Below are positions 23,999 to 42,069 of a stretch of 64,000 nucleotides of DNA, in pieces. The stretch spans positions 513,501 to 577,500 of the forward strand of contig NZ_JACCCJ010000002.1 of NCBI RefSeq assembly GCF_013410105.1, given 5' to 3'. The stretch is from Sphingopyxis sp. JAI108. GTDB taxonomy: Bacteria; Pseudomonadota; Alphaproteobacteria; Sphingomonadales; Sphingomonadaceae. A program made the translations under genes and the position numbers. Under the pieces are notes generated by a model. That model saw nothing but the letters and a program-made list of their open reading frames with translations. It had not been told where the DNA came from and searched no databases. Numbering within the stretch: position 1 is the stretch's first letter; each line of letters begins with the position of its first letter.

Positions 23999-25396
23999 AT
24001 GGCCGAATCCGATTCCCCCGTCCCGAACGAATCGCCGCGCGACGCGTCCGCGCCAGCCGCCGCGCGCCCGCCTTCGGCGGTCAGCGCCGGGGTCGGCATC
24101 GTCGGGCTAGCGGGGCTGGTTAGCTATTTGCTCATCGCACGGTTCGCGCCCGAAATCGCGGCTTTCCTTGGCATCGACTGGGGATCGCGCGGGTCGATGA
24201 GCGGACCGAATTCGGCGATTGCGAGCGTGCTCGCCTGCGGCGTGCCGATGGTGCTGTGGTCGGTTTTTGTCGACAAGGTGCATCGCAATCCGTCGACCGG
24301 AATCGACTGGTCGCAGCGCCGTCCGTGGCGCGAAACGCTCGACATCAGTCTGACCAAGCTCGCCGGAATGTGGGCGACATGGGGCCTGATCGCGCTGATC
24401 TATGCGACGATGCGCTATTATTGGGAGGGCAATTACGCCTTTTCGATGAACCTGCTCGAAACCGTGGCGCCGTGGCTGCTCCTCGTCTCGGTCCCCTATA
24501 TGCTGTGGCTCGATCGCCGCATGATCGAGCCGCGCGACGGCTGCTGGCAATTCGGGCGTTGGCTGATCGCAGCCGGGCAGCCGGTCGATGGCAGGGCGAT
24601 CGCGCATCATCTACGCGCTTGGGCGGTGAAGGGCTTTTTCACCGCCTTCATGCTCTCGATCGTTCCGGGCAATTTTTCGGCGCTGGTCACCGTGCCGATC
24701 AGCGAGGTCACCGCAAATCCCTATTTAACCGGGCTGTGGTCGATCAATTTCCTCTATCTGGTCGATGTCCACATTGCGACGGTCGGCTATATCCTGACCC
24801 TGAAGCCGCTCGACGCGCATATTCGCACCGCCAACCCCTATGGCATGGCGTGGGTCGCGGCGCTCGTCTGCTATCCGCCCTTCATCCTGATGAACGGGGG
24901 CCCGCTCGACTATCAGGTCAATGGCTCCGACTGGGGTTATTGGCTCGCCGGGCACGAGGGGCTGCTGATCGCCTGGGGTATTGCGCTGGTGCTGCTCACC
25001 GCGGTCTATAGCTGGGCGACGATGGCGTTCGGCATCCGCTTTTCGAATCTGACGCACCGCGGCGTCATCACGCACGGTCCGTATAAATACACCCGTCATC
25101 CAGCCTATATTTCAAAGAATATGACTTGGTGGATCGGCTCGCTGCCCTTTCTCGTGACCGCGGGCGGCTGGGTCGAGGGCGCGCGCAATGTCGCGTTGCT
25201 CGGGCTGGTCAGCGGCATCTATTACTGGCGCGCCAAGACCGAGGAGAAGCATCTCCTCGCCGATCCCGCTTATGTCGCCTATTGGAACTGGGCGCAGGCC
25301 AACGCTTTCATCCCGCGGCTGTTCGCCCGGATGACGGGCCGCGCGCGCCCGCTGATCCGGCTCGAACCCGACGAACGTGTCGGGCCCGTCGCCTAG
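23999..25396 (+). CDS. Integral membrane isoprenylcysteine/phospholipid methyltransferase-like protein
   Basis: A 465-residue polytopic membrane protein with about ten hydrophobic segments. The C-terminal signature is that of the ICMT/PEMT methyltransferase family: RGVITHGPYKYTRHPAYISK, then YYWRAKTEEKHLLADPAYVA, where the RHPxY and EE motifs bind S-adenosylmethionine in relatives. Bacterial members methylate lipids or unknown substrates. The N-terminal half (GMWATWGLIALIYATMRYYW and further helices) is larger than in simple members. The start at 23999 is chosen because ESDSPVPNESPRDASAP is a normal cytoplasmic tail. The upstream in-frame extension is A+T-rich promoter sequence. Confidence 0.8.
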   Translation: MAESDSPVPNESPRDASAPAAARPPSAVSAGVGIVGLAGLVSYLLIARFAPEIAAFLGIDWGSRGSMSGPNSAIASVLACGVPMVLWSVFVDKVHRNPSTGIDWSQRRPWRETLDISLTKLAGMWATWGLIALIYATMRYYWEGNYAFSMNLLETVAPWLLLVSVPYMLWLDRRMIEPRDGCWQFGRWLIAAGQPVDGRAIAHHLRAWAVKGFFTAFMLSIVPGNFSALVTVPISEVTANPYLTGLWSINFLYLVDVHIATVGYILTLKPLDAHIRTANPYGMAWVAALVCYPPFILMNGGPLDYQVNGSDWGYWLAGHEGLLIAWGIALVLLTAVYSWATMAFGIRFSNLTHRGVITHGPYKYTRHPAYISKNMTWWIGSLPFLVTAGGWVEGARNVALLGLVSGIYYWRAKTEEKHLLADPAYVAYWNWAQANAFIPRLFARMTGRARPLIRLEPDERVGPVA

Positions 25397-25408
25397 CTTC
25401 CGTTCTTC

Positions 25409-25723
25409 CTAGTTCGAGACGCCGTGGCTTGCGGCGGCGGCTTCGGCTGCGCGGCGAGCCTGCAGATCGGCATGGGCCCGATTGATCACGCGCCACGCCT
25501 TTTCGCAGCGCTGCTGGTCGGAAGACCGCTCGCTGGCGCAAAGCCTGTCGAGCCGCGCGAGGATGGCTTTGGGGCTGTTGTCGCGAAGCGCAGGAAAGGC
25601 CCGGACATATTCTCCGGAGCTGTTGGAGCCGATGGTCGCGGCCGAATTGATATCGATGCCTTGCGCCGCGGCGCCGGCGGAAAACAGGGTGAGCGCGATC
25701 AGGCTGGCGGACAAACGGATCAT
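25409..25723 (-). CDS. Small secreted protein of unknown function
   Basis: A 104-residue protein with a signal peptide MIRLSASLIALTLFSAGAAAQ. The mature part of about 83 residues contains two cysteines (RLDRLCASERSSDQQRCEKA) that could form a disulfide, and a charged alanine-rich helix (NRAHADLQARRAAEAAAAS). No known family is recognised. The start at 25723 is favoured by GCAGGAG six bases upstream; ATGs at 25726 and 25738 are alternatives. It lies downstream of the TonB-dependent receptor on the same strand? No: the receptor ends at 25831 and this gene starts after it in transcription order, with a gap of 107 bp, so cotranscription is possible. Confidence 0.6.
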   Translation of the reverse strand: MIRLSASLIALTLFSAGAAAQGIDINSAATIGSNSSGEYVRAFPALRDNSPKAILARLDRLCASERSSDQQRCEKAWRVINRAHADLQARRAAEAAAASHGVSN

Positions 25724-25830
25724 CATCGACTCCTGCATCAGGCGGGTTTCATGTCCGTGATAACATGGAAGGATCGTGATGCGAAGCCCGGCCCGTGCGG
25801 CTTTGGATCCGCGCGGGCCGGGAGCTTTGG

Positions 25831-28101
25831 TCAGAATTTGAAGCCGGCCTCGACGCCCCAGATACGGGGTTCGTTGACGTAGCTGGTCAGGTTGTTGAAA
25901 TCGATGCCGCCGGTCGGCGATTCATCATTGGTGATGTTGCGCACGAAGCCCGCGACGTCGAAGCGATCGGTGCGATAGCCGACACGCAGCCCGCCCTCGA
26001 TCATCTTGTCGTCCGAAAATTCGACCGAGCGATAGAGGAAGAACTGGACCTTCGAACGATAATACCAGTCGGTAAAGGCATAGATGGCGCCGTCGCCGAC
26101 GGGGATTTCATAGCCGGCGGTCCAGTTCAGCGTCCATTTCGGCGACTGCGGCAGCTGGTTGCCGTCGATCGAGAAGATGCCGGGGCTTCCCGGGCGCTGC
26201 GGGTCGAGCACGGTGCACGGCGTCGCCGAACCGCAGCCCGCGACGAAGGCATTGGCGTCGTCGATTTCGGCGACGTTCCAGGCGCCGCCGATCGAGAAGG
26301 TCAGCCCGCCTGCAGGCGCCGCTTGCAGTTCGGCCTCGATACCATGGCCCTTGGCATCGACGTTGAGCAGGCTCGCGACGTTCGCGGTGCCACCGACGGC
26401 GGTCAGCTGAAGATCCTTGGTGTCGAAGAAATAGCCGGTGAGGTTGAAGCGGACGCGGTCGTCGAGGAAAGCGGTCTTGATCCCCGCTTCATAGGACATC
26501 GTCTCTTCCTGGTCGGCGGTCGAGATCGTCCGCGCGAAGGTCAGGCGGCCCTGCACCGACGGCGCGCGATAGCCGCGTGCGACGCGGGCATAGAGCGTCA
26601 GCGCGTCCGACGCGTCATAGGTCGCGCTGGCGTCCCAGGTCAGCAGCTTGCCCTTGACCCGTGCGGCCTGCGGCGGGACCGGTGTGTTCGGGTTGACCAC
26701 GAAGTCGGGGCGCGTCTCGACCGGGCGCGACGCGACGAAATCGCGCGTGTCGTGGTTGTAGCGCGCGCCGGCCTGCAACTTGAAGCCATTGTCGAATTCA
26801 TAATTGACCGAGCCGAAGAGGCCGTAAGCCTCGCTGTCCTGGCGCTGGATCGCGATCGCCGACGGGGTCGCGTCGGTCGGACCGCCGAATTCGAAGCTCG
26901 AAATGTCGAGCTTTTCGTCGAAGTAGAAGGCGCCGAACTGATAGCCGAGCCCGCCGCTGTTGTTCGACGCGATGCGGATTTCCTGCGTGAACTGGTCGAG
27001 GCTCGGCACATTGTCCTGGCTCTGCGCCTGGAAGGGGATAAGTCCCGGACCCGATTCGGGCAGGAAAACCGCGCCGAAGCCGCCGTCGATGTCGCCCCGG
27101 CTCTTGAAATTGCCGTTCCAGTAGGAGGTGATCGAATAAGCGGTCACCGCGCCGAAATCATATTCGAGGTTGAGCGCGGCGTTATAGGTGTTGAGCTTCT
27201 GGAAGTTCAGCCCGTCCTGCCACACCTTGTCGCGTTCGAATTCGGTGCCCGCGCCGCCGAGGCCGACGAGCTTGTTGCTGCCCGGCAGCTGCGTATTGGC
27301 GCGGAAGATGATCGCCGAGCCGTCATAGACGCGGACCTGCCCGGTCACGCGGCCGGTGAAGGGGCCATTTTCATATTGCAGCTGGAGGCGCGCGGCGATG
27401 TCGTCATAGCCGCCAAGATCGTCCTTCTTGGTCGTCGCGATATTGTCGACCCAATTGTCGCGGTGCTGGAACAGGGTCGAGAGGCGGACCGAGAAGCCGC
27501 TGTCGTCGGCGGCGCCCGCCGCGACCTCGACCTGCGTGGTGCCATAGCGGCCATAGGAGGCGCGGGCGTAGCCGCCGGTCTTGCCGGGCTTGACGGTGTC
27601 GAACTTGACGATGCCTGCCGGCGTGTTGCGGCCGAACAGCGTGCCCTGCGGCCCGCGGAGGACCTCGACGCGGTCGAGGTCGAAGATCGGGAAACCCTTG
27701 AGGATCGGGTTTTCGAGGACGACGTCGTCATAGACGAGGCTGACCGGCTGCGACGCGTTGAGGTCGAAATCGGTGTTGCCGAGCCCACGGATATAGAAGC
27801 GGGGAAAGGTGCGCCCGAACGAGCTTTCGATGTTGAGGCTGGGGACGCGGCCCGCGAGCACGCGGACGTCGGCGCCGGTCGAGGTGATCGCGCCGAGCGT
27901 ATCGCCCGACAGCACGCTGACCGAAACCGGCACGTCCTGAAGGCTTTCCTCGCGGCGTTGCGCGGTGACGACGATGTCGCCGAGACCGCTGTCTGCTTCG
28001 GCGGCGGGAGCGACGGATGCGTCCTGTGCGGCGGCCGGCGCGGCCCATGCGGCCGCAGCAAGAGCGAAACTTATAGCGGTAGCGGAAGGAAAGTGGCGCA
28101 T
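25831..28101 (-). CDS. TonB-dependent outer-membrane receptor
   Basis: The 756-residue protein has a signal peptide (AISFALAAAAWAAPAAAQ). The sphingomonad-type plug start DIVVTAQRREESLQDVPVSV follows, then plug features (PSLNIESSFGRTFPRFYIRG and VEVLRGPQGTLFGRNTPAG) and a large beta-barrel ending in aromatic FKF. It imports a bulky substrate across the outer membrane using TonB energy; the ligand is not predictable. The start at 28101 is chosen because the signal peptide begins there; a long upstream in-frame extension lacks signal character and crosses the rpoB promoter region. It is transcribed away from rpoB. Confidence 0.93.
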   Translation of the reverse strand: MRHFPSATAISFALAAAAWAAPAAAQDASVAPAAEADSGLGDIVVTAQRREESLQDVPVSVSVLSGDTLGAITSTGADVRVLAGRVPSLNIESSFGRTFPRFYIRGLGNTDFDLNASQPVSLVYDDVVLENPILKGFPIFDLDRVEVLRGPQGTLFGRNTPAGIVKFDTVKPGKTGGYARASYGRYGTTQVEVAAGAADDSGFSVRLSTLFQHRDNWVDNIATTKKDDLGGYDDIAARLQLQYENGPFTGRVTGQVRVYDGSAIIFRANTQLPGSNKLVGLGGAGTEFERDKVWQDGLNFQKLNTYNAALNLEYDFGAVTAYSITSYWNGNFKSRGDIDGGFGAVFLPESGPGLIPFQAQSQDNVPSLDQFTQEIRIASNNSGGLGYQFGAFYFDEKLDISSFEFGGPTDATPSAIAIQRQDSEAYGLFGSVNYEFDNGFKLQAGARYNHDTRDFVASRPVETRPDFVVNPNTPVPPQAARVKGKLLTWDASATYDASDALTLYARVARGYRAPSVQGRLTFARTISTADQEETMSYEAGIKTAFLDDRVRFNLTGYFFDTKDLQLTAVGGTANVASLLNVDAKGHGIEAELQAAPAGGLTFSIGGAWNVAEIDDANAFVAGCGSATPCTVLDPQRPGSPGIFSIDGNQLPQSPKWTLNWTAGYEIPVGDGAIYAFTDWYYRSKVQFFLYRSVEFSDDKMIEGGLRVGYRTDRFDVAGFVRNITNDESPTGGIDFNNLTSYVNEPRIWGVEAGFKF

Positions 28102-28258
28102 GGCGAGCTTCCTGAAAATAGAGTTGACGATGGGAGAGCGGAAAACCAGCGTTCTTTGGCTGCGCGCGCGCGCGCGATCAATCGCGGAAATGCACCGCGC
28201 TGACGTTCGTGTCAGCAGTGTTGCGAAATTGCTGCACTTTGGCGACCGGGCGACGCCG

Positions 28259-28287
28259 TTGACACCCGGCGGGCCCAATCCTATATT
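28259..28287 (+). promoter_or_regulatory. Consensus promoter for rpoB-rpoC
   Basis: TTGACA (28259-28264) and TATATT (28282-28287) are spaced by exactly 17 bases, close to the sigma70 consensus and rare in such G+C-rich DNA. Transcription should begin near 28294, giving a leader of about 170 bases before the rpoB ATG. The 365-bp gap 28102-28466 contains this promoter, the leader and the divergent receptor promoter region; no gene is seen in it. Confidence 0.8.
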
Positions 28288-28466
28288 GCGTCCACACCCC
28301 ACCGTCCGAGATAGAGCCTGACTTTGCGCAACGGGCTGTACGGATAGGGCGGCAGGGATTTCGAGATGCGTTGGAAAGCTGCGGTAAACCGGCAACGGTT
28401 CGTCGCGGCCTTTTTGCGTCTCTACCTGCGCTCGCGAGCTATTTTCTTAAGGCGAGACAATCACTT

Positions 28467-32645
<4,179 letters not shown>

Positions 32646-32657
32646 AATTTTTCCTCA

Positions 32658-32681
32658 CCCCCTTCGCCTGCGGCGAGGGGG
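32658..32681 (+). repeat. Hairpin in the rpoB-rpoC intercistronic gap
   Basis: CCCCC-TTCGCC and GGCGA-GGGGG pair around a TGC loop with one bulged T, giving about ten base pairs. It sits 8 bases before the rpoC Shine-Dalgarno GGAG (32689-32692). No T-tract follows, so it is more likely an RNA processing or stability element, or a remnant of a dispersed palindrome, than a terminator. Confidence 0.55.
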
Positions 32682-32699
32682 GAAGAGTGGAGCAAGATT

Positions 32700-36983
<4,284 letters not shown>

Positions 36984-37013
36984 GCTTCCTTACGCCTTTG
37001 GCCGACAGAAACG

Positions 37014-37045
37014 AGCCCCGCCGGAGCGATCCGGCGGGGCTTTTT
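37014..37045 (+). terminator. Intrinsic terminator of rpoBC
   Basis: A perfect 12-bp stem (AGCCCCGCCGGA with TCCGGCGGGGCT), GCGA tetraloop, then TTTTT. It lies 30 bp after the rpoC stop. Confidence 0.92.
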
Positions 37046-37158
37046 CTTCAGGAAACCCGGCCCGCCACCCGTGCCGCCACCCACCGCCCGTTTGCCGATT
37101 GCCTGTCCCCGCCCCCCGCTCTAGACCTTGGGAAAGGCTTTCGAATGGAGGACAGTGG

Positions 37159-38754
37159 GTGAGCGACGGCAGCGCGGTGAGCGAAATCTATATCGGCCTT
37201 GGCGGCGGCGGAGCGGCCGACGGGCCACGCCAGTCGCTAGTACTCAAACGCGCAAACCGTCACGGGCTGATCGCCGGCGCCACCGGCACCGGCAAGACGG
37301 TGACCTTGCAGGGGCTCGCCGAGGGTTTTTCGGCTGTTGGCGTCCCGGTGTTTGTCGCCGATGTGAAGGGCGACCTCGCCGGTATGGCGATGGCGGGCAG
37401 CCCGACGGCGAAGGTCCATGAACCCTTTTCGAAGCGTGCCGCCGAAATCGGCGACACGACATGGACTTATCGCGACAATCCGGTGATCTTCTGGGACCTG
37501 TTCGGCGAGCAGGGGCACCCGATCCGCACCACCATCTCCGAAATGGGTCCGCTGCTGCTCGCGCGGCTGATGGGCTTGAACGAAGTTCAGGAAGGCGTCC
37601 TCGCGATCGCCTTCCGCATCGCCGACGAGCAGAATCTGCTACTGCTCGATCTGGGCGACTTGCAGGCGATGCTCGCCTGGTGCGCCGAAAACGCTGATGA
37701 GCTCACGACCAAATATGGCAATGTTTCGAAGGCCACCGTCGGCACGATCCAGCGGCAGTTGCTAACGCTTGAAAGCCAGGGCGGCGACCATTTCTTCGGC
37801 GAGCCCGCGCTCGACATACAGGACATGATCCGCACCGATGAGAGCGGCCGGGGCTATGTCAACATCCTCGCCGCCGACAAATTGATGGCGAGCCCGAAGC
37901 TCTATGCGACCTTCCTGCTCTGGCTCTTGTCGGAGATGTTCGAGACGCTTCCCGAGGTCGGCGATCCCGACAAGCCGAAGCTCGTCTTCTTCTTCGACGA
38001 GGCGCACCTGCTCTTCGACGATGCGCCGCCCGCGCTCACGGAAAAGATCGAGCAGGTGGTGCGCCTGATCCGCTCGAAGGGTGTCGGCGTCTATTTCGTG
38101 ACGCAGAACCCGATCGACGTGCCCGAAGCGGTCGCCGGCCAGCTCGGCAACCGCGTCCAGCATGCGCTCCGCGCCTTTACCCCGCGCGATCAGAAAGCGG
38201 TGAAGGCCGCCGCCGAAACCTTCCGCCCCAATCCCAAGATCGACGTCGCGCGCGAGATCACCGAGCTGAAGGTCGGCGAAGCGCTTGTATCGCTGCTGAT
38301 GGCCGATGGCGCTCCCTCGCCGGTCGAGCGCACGTTGATCAAGCCGCCCTGTTCGCGCGCGGGGCCCTTGGAAGCCAAGGAACGCGCGATCATCCAGTCG
38401 ATCTCTCCGGTCGAGGGCAAATATGACACCCCCGTCGACCGCGAAAGCGCCGAGGAATTGCTCGCGGCCAAGGCCGAGCAGGCGCAGGCGGCTGCGATCG
38501 AGGCGAAAGCGCAAGCCGAAGCCGACAAGCAGGCCGCGATCGCCGCGAAGGAAGAGGCGAAACGCAAGGCGGCCGAGGAGCGCGAGCGCATCCGGCTTGA
38601 AAAGGCGGCCGCGCGCGAAGCGGCAAAACCCTCGATGGCCGAGAAGATGATGCAGTCGGCGGCGCGCTCGGCGGCGACGAGCCTCGGCAGGCAGGTCGCG
38701 GGCAAGTTTGGCGGCCAGCTGATGCGCGGCATATTGGGCAGCCTGTTCAAGTGA
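37159..38754 (+). CDS. HerA-like ATPase, DUF853 family
   Basis: A 531-residue P-loop ATPase of the HerA/FtsK superfamily, DUF853 branch. Walker A is [18 protein letters not shown] near residue 40. [16 protein letters not shown] follows, and Walker B is [17 protein letters not shown] near 278. The sensor-type [20 protein letters not shown] is present. A charged, alanine-rich coiled coil (about 435-500) leads to a glycine-rich end. Hexameric DNA pumping is inferred from the superfamily; the cellular role of DUF853 is not settled. GTG at 37159 is the start because GGAGG precedes it by seven bases. The stop overlaps the globin-like gene (GTGA). Confidence 0.88.
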   Translation: MSDGSAVSEIYIGLGGGGAADGPRQSLVLKRANRHGLIAGATGTGKTVTLQGLAEGFSAVGVPVFVADVKGDLAGMAMAGSPTAKVHEPFSKRAAEIGDTTWTYRDNPVIFWDLFGEQGHPIRTTISEMGPLLLARLMGLNEVQEGVLAIAFRIADEQNLLLLDLGDLQAMLAWCAENADELTTKYGNVSKATVGTIQRQLLTLESQGGDHFFGEPALDIQDMIRTDESGRGYVNILAADKLMASPKLYATFLLWLLSEMFETLPEVGDPDKPKLVFFFDEAHLLFDDAPPALTEKIEQVVRLIRSKGVGVYFVTQNPIDVPEAVAGQLGNRVQHALRAFTPRDQKAVKAAAETFRPNPKIDVAREITELKVGEALVSLLMADGAPSPVERTLIKPPCSRAGPLEAKERAIIQSISPVEGKYDTPVDRESAEELLAAKAEQAQAAAIEAKAQAEADKQAAIAAKEEAKRKAAEERERIRLEKAAAREAAKPSMAEKMMQSAARSAATSLGRQVAGKFGGQLMRGILGSLFK

Positions 38755-39203
38755 ACGACGCCGATGCCGCGGCGATGGAGGCGAGCCTCGCCGCCGTCGC
38801 CGATGCCTGCGTCGATATCCGTCACGCGCTGTTCGACCGCTTTTTCGCCGCCTTCCCCGATCGCCGCGCGAGCTTCATGATCGTCGAGGCCTCATCGCGG
38901 CGGATGACCGACGAGACGCTACAGATGATGCTCGGGCTGGCGAAGGGTGAGGGCTGGGTGTGGCCGCTCGTCGCCGAACTCGTCTTCACCCATCGCGCCG
39001 ATGGGCCGCTGCCAATCGCCGAATATGATGCCTTCATCGACATGACGGTCGACGTGCTGGCCGTTGCGGCGGGCACGGCGTGGACCCCCGAAACGGCTAC
39101 GGCGTGGCAGTGTCACGCCGATGCGTTGAAGGTGATGATCCGCAAGGCGCGCGCCGAATGGGAAAGCGCGATGCCGGCCGGGGTGCCGCAACGCGCCGAA
39201 TAA
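38751..39203 (+). CDS. Globin-like protein
   Basis: A 150-residue, mostly helical protein. [17 protein letters not shown] resembles the globin B-C helices. [20 protein letters not shown] places a His and a following Y where a proximal His region is expected, and [19 protein letters not shown] resembles the terminal H helix of flavohaemoglobin-type globins. Haem binding is therefore likely but unproven, because the His register was judged by eye. It begins with GTG overlapping the stop of the HerA-like ATPase gene, so the pair is translationally coupled. A sensory or structural helical protein without haem is an alternative. Confidence 0.55.
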   Translation: MNDADAAAMEASLAAVADACVDIRHALFDRFFAAFPDRRASFMIVEASSRRMTDETLQMMLGLAKGEGWVWPLVAELVFTHRADGPLPIAEYDAFIDMTVDVLAVAAGTAWTPETATAWQCHADALKVMIRKARAEWESAMPAGVPQRAE

Positions 39204-39210
39204 GAATCTT

Positions 39211-39237
39211 CGTCACCCCGCGAGGGCGGGGATGACG
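39211..39237. repeat. Dispersed palindromic repeat
   Basis: CGTCACCCCGC and GCGGGGATGACG are inverted around GAGG. The core is shared with the longer hairpin at 2436-2477, indicating a repeat family. It lies between the convergent globin-like and M1 aminopeptidase genes, where it could also act as a weak terminator. Confidence 0.7.
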
Positions 39238-39251
39238 GGAGAAGGATGGCC

Positions 39252-41951
39252 CTATTTTTCCTTCAGCCAGCTTTCGACTTCGCGCTTGATGCGCGGGCGG
39301 CTGGCGCTGCGTTCCTTCAGGCTCGCCAGCGTCTTGTCATAGGGTTTGCGCACATCGGCGGCCAGCGGTGCCGCGATTCGCTCGAGCTTCGCGATCATCG
39401 CGGGATCGTTCGACGAAGCCGCGAGCCCTGCGAGGAAGCGGGCGCGTGCCGAGGCGTCGATGAGCCGGTCGACCGCGGCCTGATTGGCCTGCGCGAAATC
39501 GACCGCCAGTTCGGCATGGTTGGCGGCGACCGCGCCGATGATCGCGGCGCTGACGGTCTTGCCGGGTTCGTCGGTTAGCGCGAGCGCGAGTGCGCGCTTG
39601 GCAAGCGCTTCGTCTTTCGCCGACCCGAGCAATGTATAGAAAGTGCTGCGCTCGACCGCCGATTTCGATGCCTTGGCCATGGCACGCAGCTTGTCCCATT
39701 CGGCCTTGCCCGCATTCGCCGCGACGATGCCAAGCCAACGCGATTTCAACGGACCGTCGAGCGCGGCGGGATCGCTGTCCAGCAGCGCGAAGCGGCGCCG
39801 TGCTTCGGCGAGCACCTCCGCATCGCCCAACGTCCCGAGCGCCCCGAGCGTTTCCGAACGCAGGATGCTGTCGAGCGCGGGCTCGTCGGCGCGGGCGTCG
39901 AAGCCGAGCCGCCCCATCGCCGGGGCGAGCGCCGCGGTGCCGCGCGCTGCGATCTGCTCCTGCACCGCCGGCTGGTCGTCGAACAGCTTGTAGAGCGCCG
40001 CATAACGCCCGGCGGCGTCGCCGAGCAGCTTCTGGTTGGCATCCTTGGGCACCGCCGCCAACAGGTTGAGCGCCGCGCCCATCGGCTGGTATCCGGCATA
40101 GGCGAGCGCGAAATTGTCGCCGAGCAGCCCCAATTGGTCGATTGGGGCCAGCTTTGCGTAATCGGTGCGAAGCGCGGTCAGCGCAGCGGACGAATAGAGA
40201 GTGCGGTAATAGCCAGCCTGGCCCGCGTTGATCAGCACCGGGCCGCAGCCGGGCAGGGTCAACGTCCCCGTCCCGCCCGCGACCACCTGCCGCGCGACCG
40301 CACCATCGCCGGCGCGCGCGAGGACGGGCACCTGCCAGCGGCGGTTTTCGGCGTCGATGCCCTGCTTGCGATCGCGGGAAAATTCACTCTGTGTCAGCGC
40401 GACGGTCGTGTTGCCGCCCGCGCAGGTCACGCCGCCGACGCGGAGCAGCGGAATGCCCGGCTGGTTCGTGAAATCATGCGCGATCGCCGTCAGCCCCTTG
40501 GCGCCCGCCGTTTCGACCGCGCCCCACAGATCGTCGGTGCGCGTATTCGCATATTTATGCTTTTCCATGTAGTTGCGCAGCCCCTCGCGCCACACATCCT
40601 CGCCAGCGTAGGATTCGAGCATCGTGATGACCGCTTCGCCCTTCTGGTAGGTGATCGCATCGAACGCCTGGTTGGTATCCTCGACCGTGCGGATCGTCTG
40701 GACGATCGGGTGCGTCGTCGCGAAAGCGTCGAGCCCCATCGCGCGCTCGCGACCATCGACGCGGTCGAGCAAAGGCTGCCAGTCGGGGTGGAAATGGTCG
40801 CTCGCCTTGGTTTCCATCCAGCTCGCGAAGCCTTCGTTGAGCCAGAGGTCGTCCCACCACGCCATGGTGACGAGATCGCCGAACCATTGGTGTGCGACCT
40901 CGTGCGCCTGCGTTGAATAGATCTGCTGGCGCGTCGCATCGCTCGTGATCTTCGGATCGTCGAGCAGGATGCGCTCGAAGGTGAAGATCGCGCCCCAATT
41001 TTCCATCGCGCCGAAAAATTGCGACTGGCCCGGGCCTGCGACATTGTCGAGCTTGGGCAGCGGATAGGGCTGGCCGAAATAATCGCTGTAATAGCCGAGC
41101 AGGGGGCCGAGGCTGTCTAGCGCGAAGCGCGCCTGCTCGCCCGATCCCTTGGGCGACACGATGCCGACATCGGCGCCGCTGTCGCTCTTCGCCGCGAGCC
41201 GCTCGAAATTGCCGGTCGCGAAGAAGAGCAGGTAGGACGACATTTTGGGCGAGATATGGAAGGTCACCTTCTTCTTGCCGCCGTCGACAGGCGTTTCGCT
41301 CGTCACGGGCATGTTGCTGACCGCAAGGTCGCCCGCGGGAACGGTCGCCGAGAGGGTGAAGGTCGCCTTGTAGCTCGGCTCGTCGAAGCTGGGCACGAAG
41401 CGTCGGGCGTCGGGCGCCTCGAACTGGGTGAACAGCCCGCGCACCTCCTTGCCGCTGAGCTTGTCGGGATAGTCGAGCGCGAAAAGCCCGTTCGCCTGCG
41501 TATTGATCGTGCCGGTGTAGCGGATAGCAAGGCGATATTTGCCCGGCGCGAGAGGCGCGGGGGCGGTGAAGATTACCGTCTGCGCGGCGGCATCGGTCGC
41601 TGCGGTCAGCGCGATAGCCTTGCCGTCCGCACCTATGAGACTGGCGCTCGCGAAGTCGAGGTCGAGCGCGTTCAACGTCAGCGTCGCTGAGGGCTCGTAT
41701 AGTTCGATGTCGATGCCCGCCTCGCCGGTGAAGGTCAGCGCTTGGGCGTCCGGGGTGACGCTGATGTCATAATGCAGCGGTCGCGCGATCCGTGGCAGCT
41801 GGCTCGGGATGCTTGCATCGAGCGGGGCGCCGGCCAGCGCAGGCGCCGCTGCGACGGGTGACGCCGGCGCAACTCCGGGCTGCGTGGCGCAGGCGGCGAG
41901 GCTCAGCGACGAAACGGCGCTGAAAAGGAAATGACGTGCAGTTGTTTTCAT
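39252..41951 (-). CDS. M1-family aminopeptidase, predicted lipoprotein
   Basis: The 899-residue protein has a lipoprotein signal (FSAVSSLSLAACA, Cys near residue 20). The M1 N-terminal beta domain follows, with the substrate-binding FFGAMENWGAIFTFE near residue 313. The zinc motif HEVAHQWFGDLVTMAWWDDL is near 349, with the third ligand in WLNEGFASWME. A helical ERAP1-like C-terminal domain completes it. It likely trims peptides in the periplasm or at the outer membrane for nutrition. The start at 41951 is chosen for the signal peptide; an upstream in-frame extension is rejected. The P450 gene is divergent, 118 bp away. Confidence 0.95.
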   Translation of the reverse strand: MKTTARHFLFSAVSSLSLAACATQPGVAPASPVAAAPALAGAPLDASIPSQLPRIARPLHYDISVTPDAQALTFTGEAGIDIELYEPSATLTLNALDLDFASASLIGADGKAIALTAATDAAAQTVIFTAPAPLAPGKYRLAIRYTGTINTQANGLFALDYPDKLSGKEVRGLFTQFEAPDARRFVPSFDEPSYKATFTLSATVPAGDLAVSNMPVTSETPVDGGKKKVTFHISPKMSSYLLFFATGNFERLAAKSDSGADVGIVSPKGSGEQARFALDSLGPLLGYYSDYFGQPYPLPKLDNVAGPGQSQFFGAMENWGAIFTFERILLDDPKITSDATRQQIYSTQAHEVAHQWFGDLVTMAWWDDLWLNEGFASWMETKASDHFHPDWQPLLDRVDGRERAMGLDAFATTHPIVQTIRTVEDTNQAFDAITYQKGEAVITMLESYAGEDVWREGLRNYMEKHKYANTRTDDLWGAVETAGAKGLTAIAHDFTNQPGIPLLRVGGVTCAGGNTTVALTQSEFSRDRKQGIDAENRRWQVPVLARAGDGAVARQVVAGGTGTLTLPGCGPVLINAGQAGYYRTLYSSAALTALRTDYAKLAPIDQLGLLGDNFALAYAGYQPMGAALNLLAAVPKDANQKLLGDAAGRYAALYKLFDDQPAVQEQIAARGTAALAPAMGRLGFDARADEPALDSILRSETLGALGTLGDAEVLAEARRRFALLDSDPAALDGPLKSRWLGIVAANAGKAEWDKLRAMAKASKSAVERSTFYTLLGSAKDEALAKRALALALTDEPGKTVSAAIIGAVAANHAELAVDFAQANQAAVDRLIDASARARFLAGLAASSNDPAMIAKLERIAAPLAADVRKPYDKTLASLKERSASRPRIKREVESWLKEK

Positions 41952-42069
41952 GATGCGATCCCCGGTAATTTTCTGCCATGCTACGCCTGCAGGGCCATCT
42001 TGCGGGCGCCGCTTCGACCGGCGGTCATAGCCTATCGACAGACGACGCGATTCACGGCAGCTTGGTTGC

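Noticed and set aside
25795..28203. 802-codon ORF antisense to the TonB receptor
   Set aside because: A mirror of the receptor frame; repetitive D/R/V/A composition without family signals.
37099..37158. TTG start 20 codons upstream for the HerA-like ATPase
   Set aside because: GTG at 37159 has GGAGG at ideal spacing; the upstream segment is Pro/Arg-rich and not family-like.
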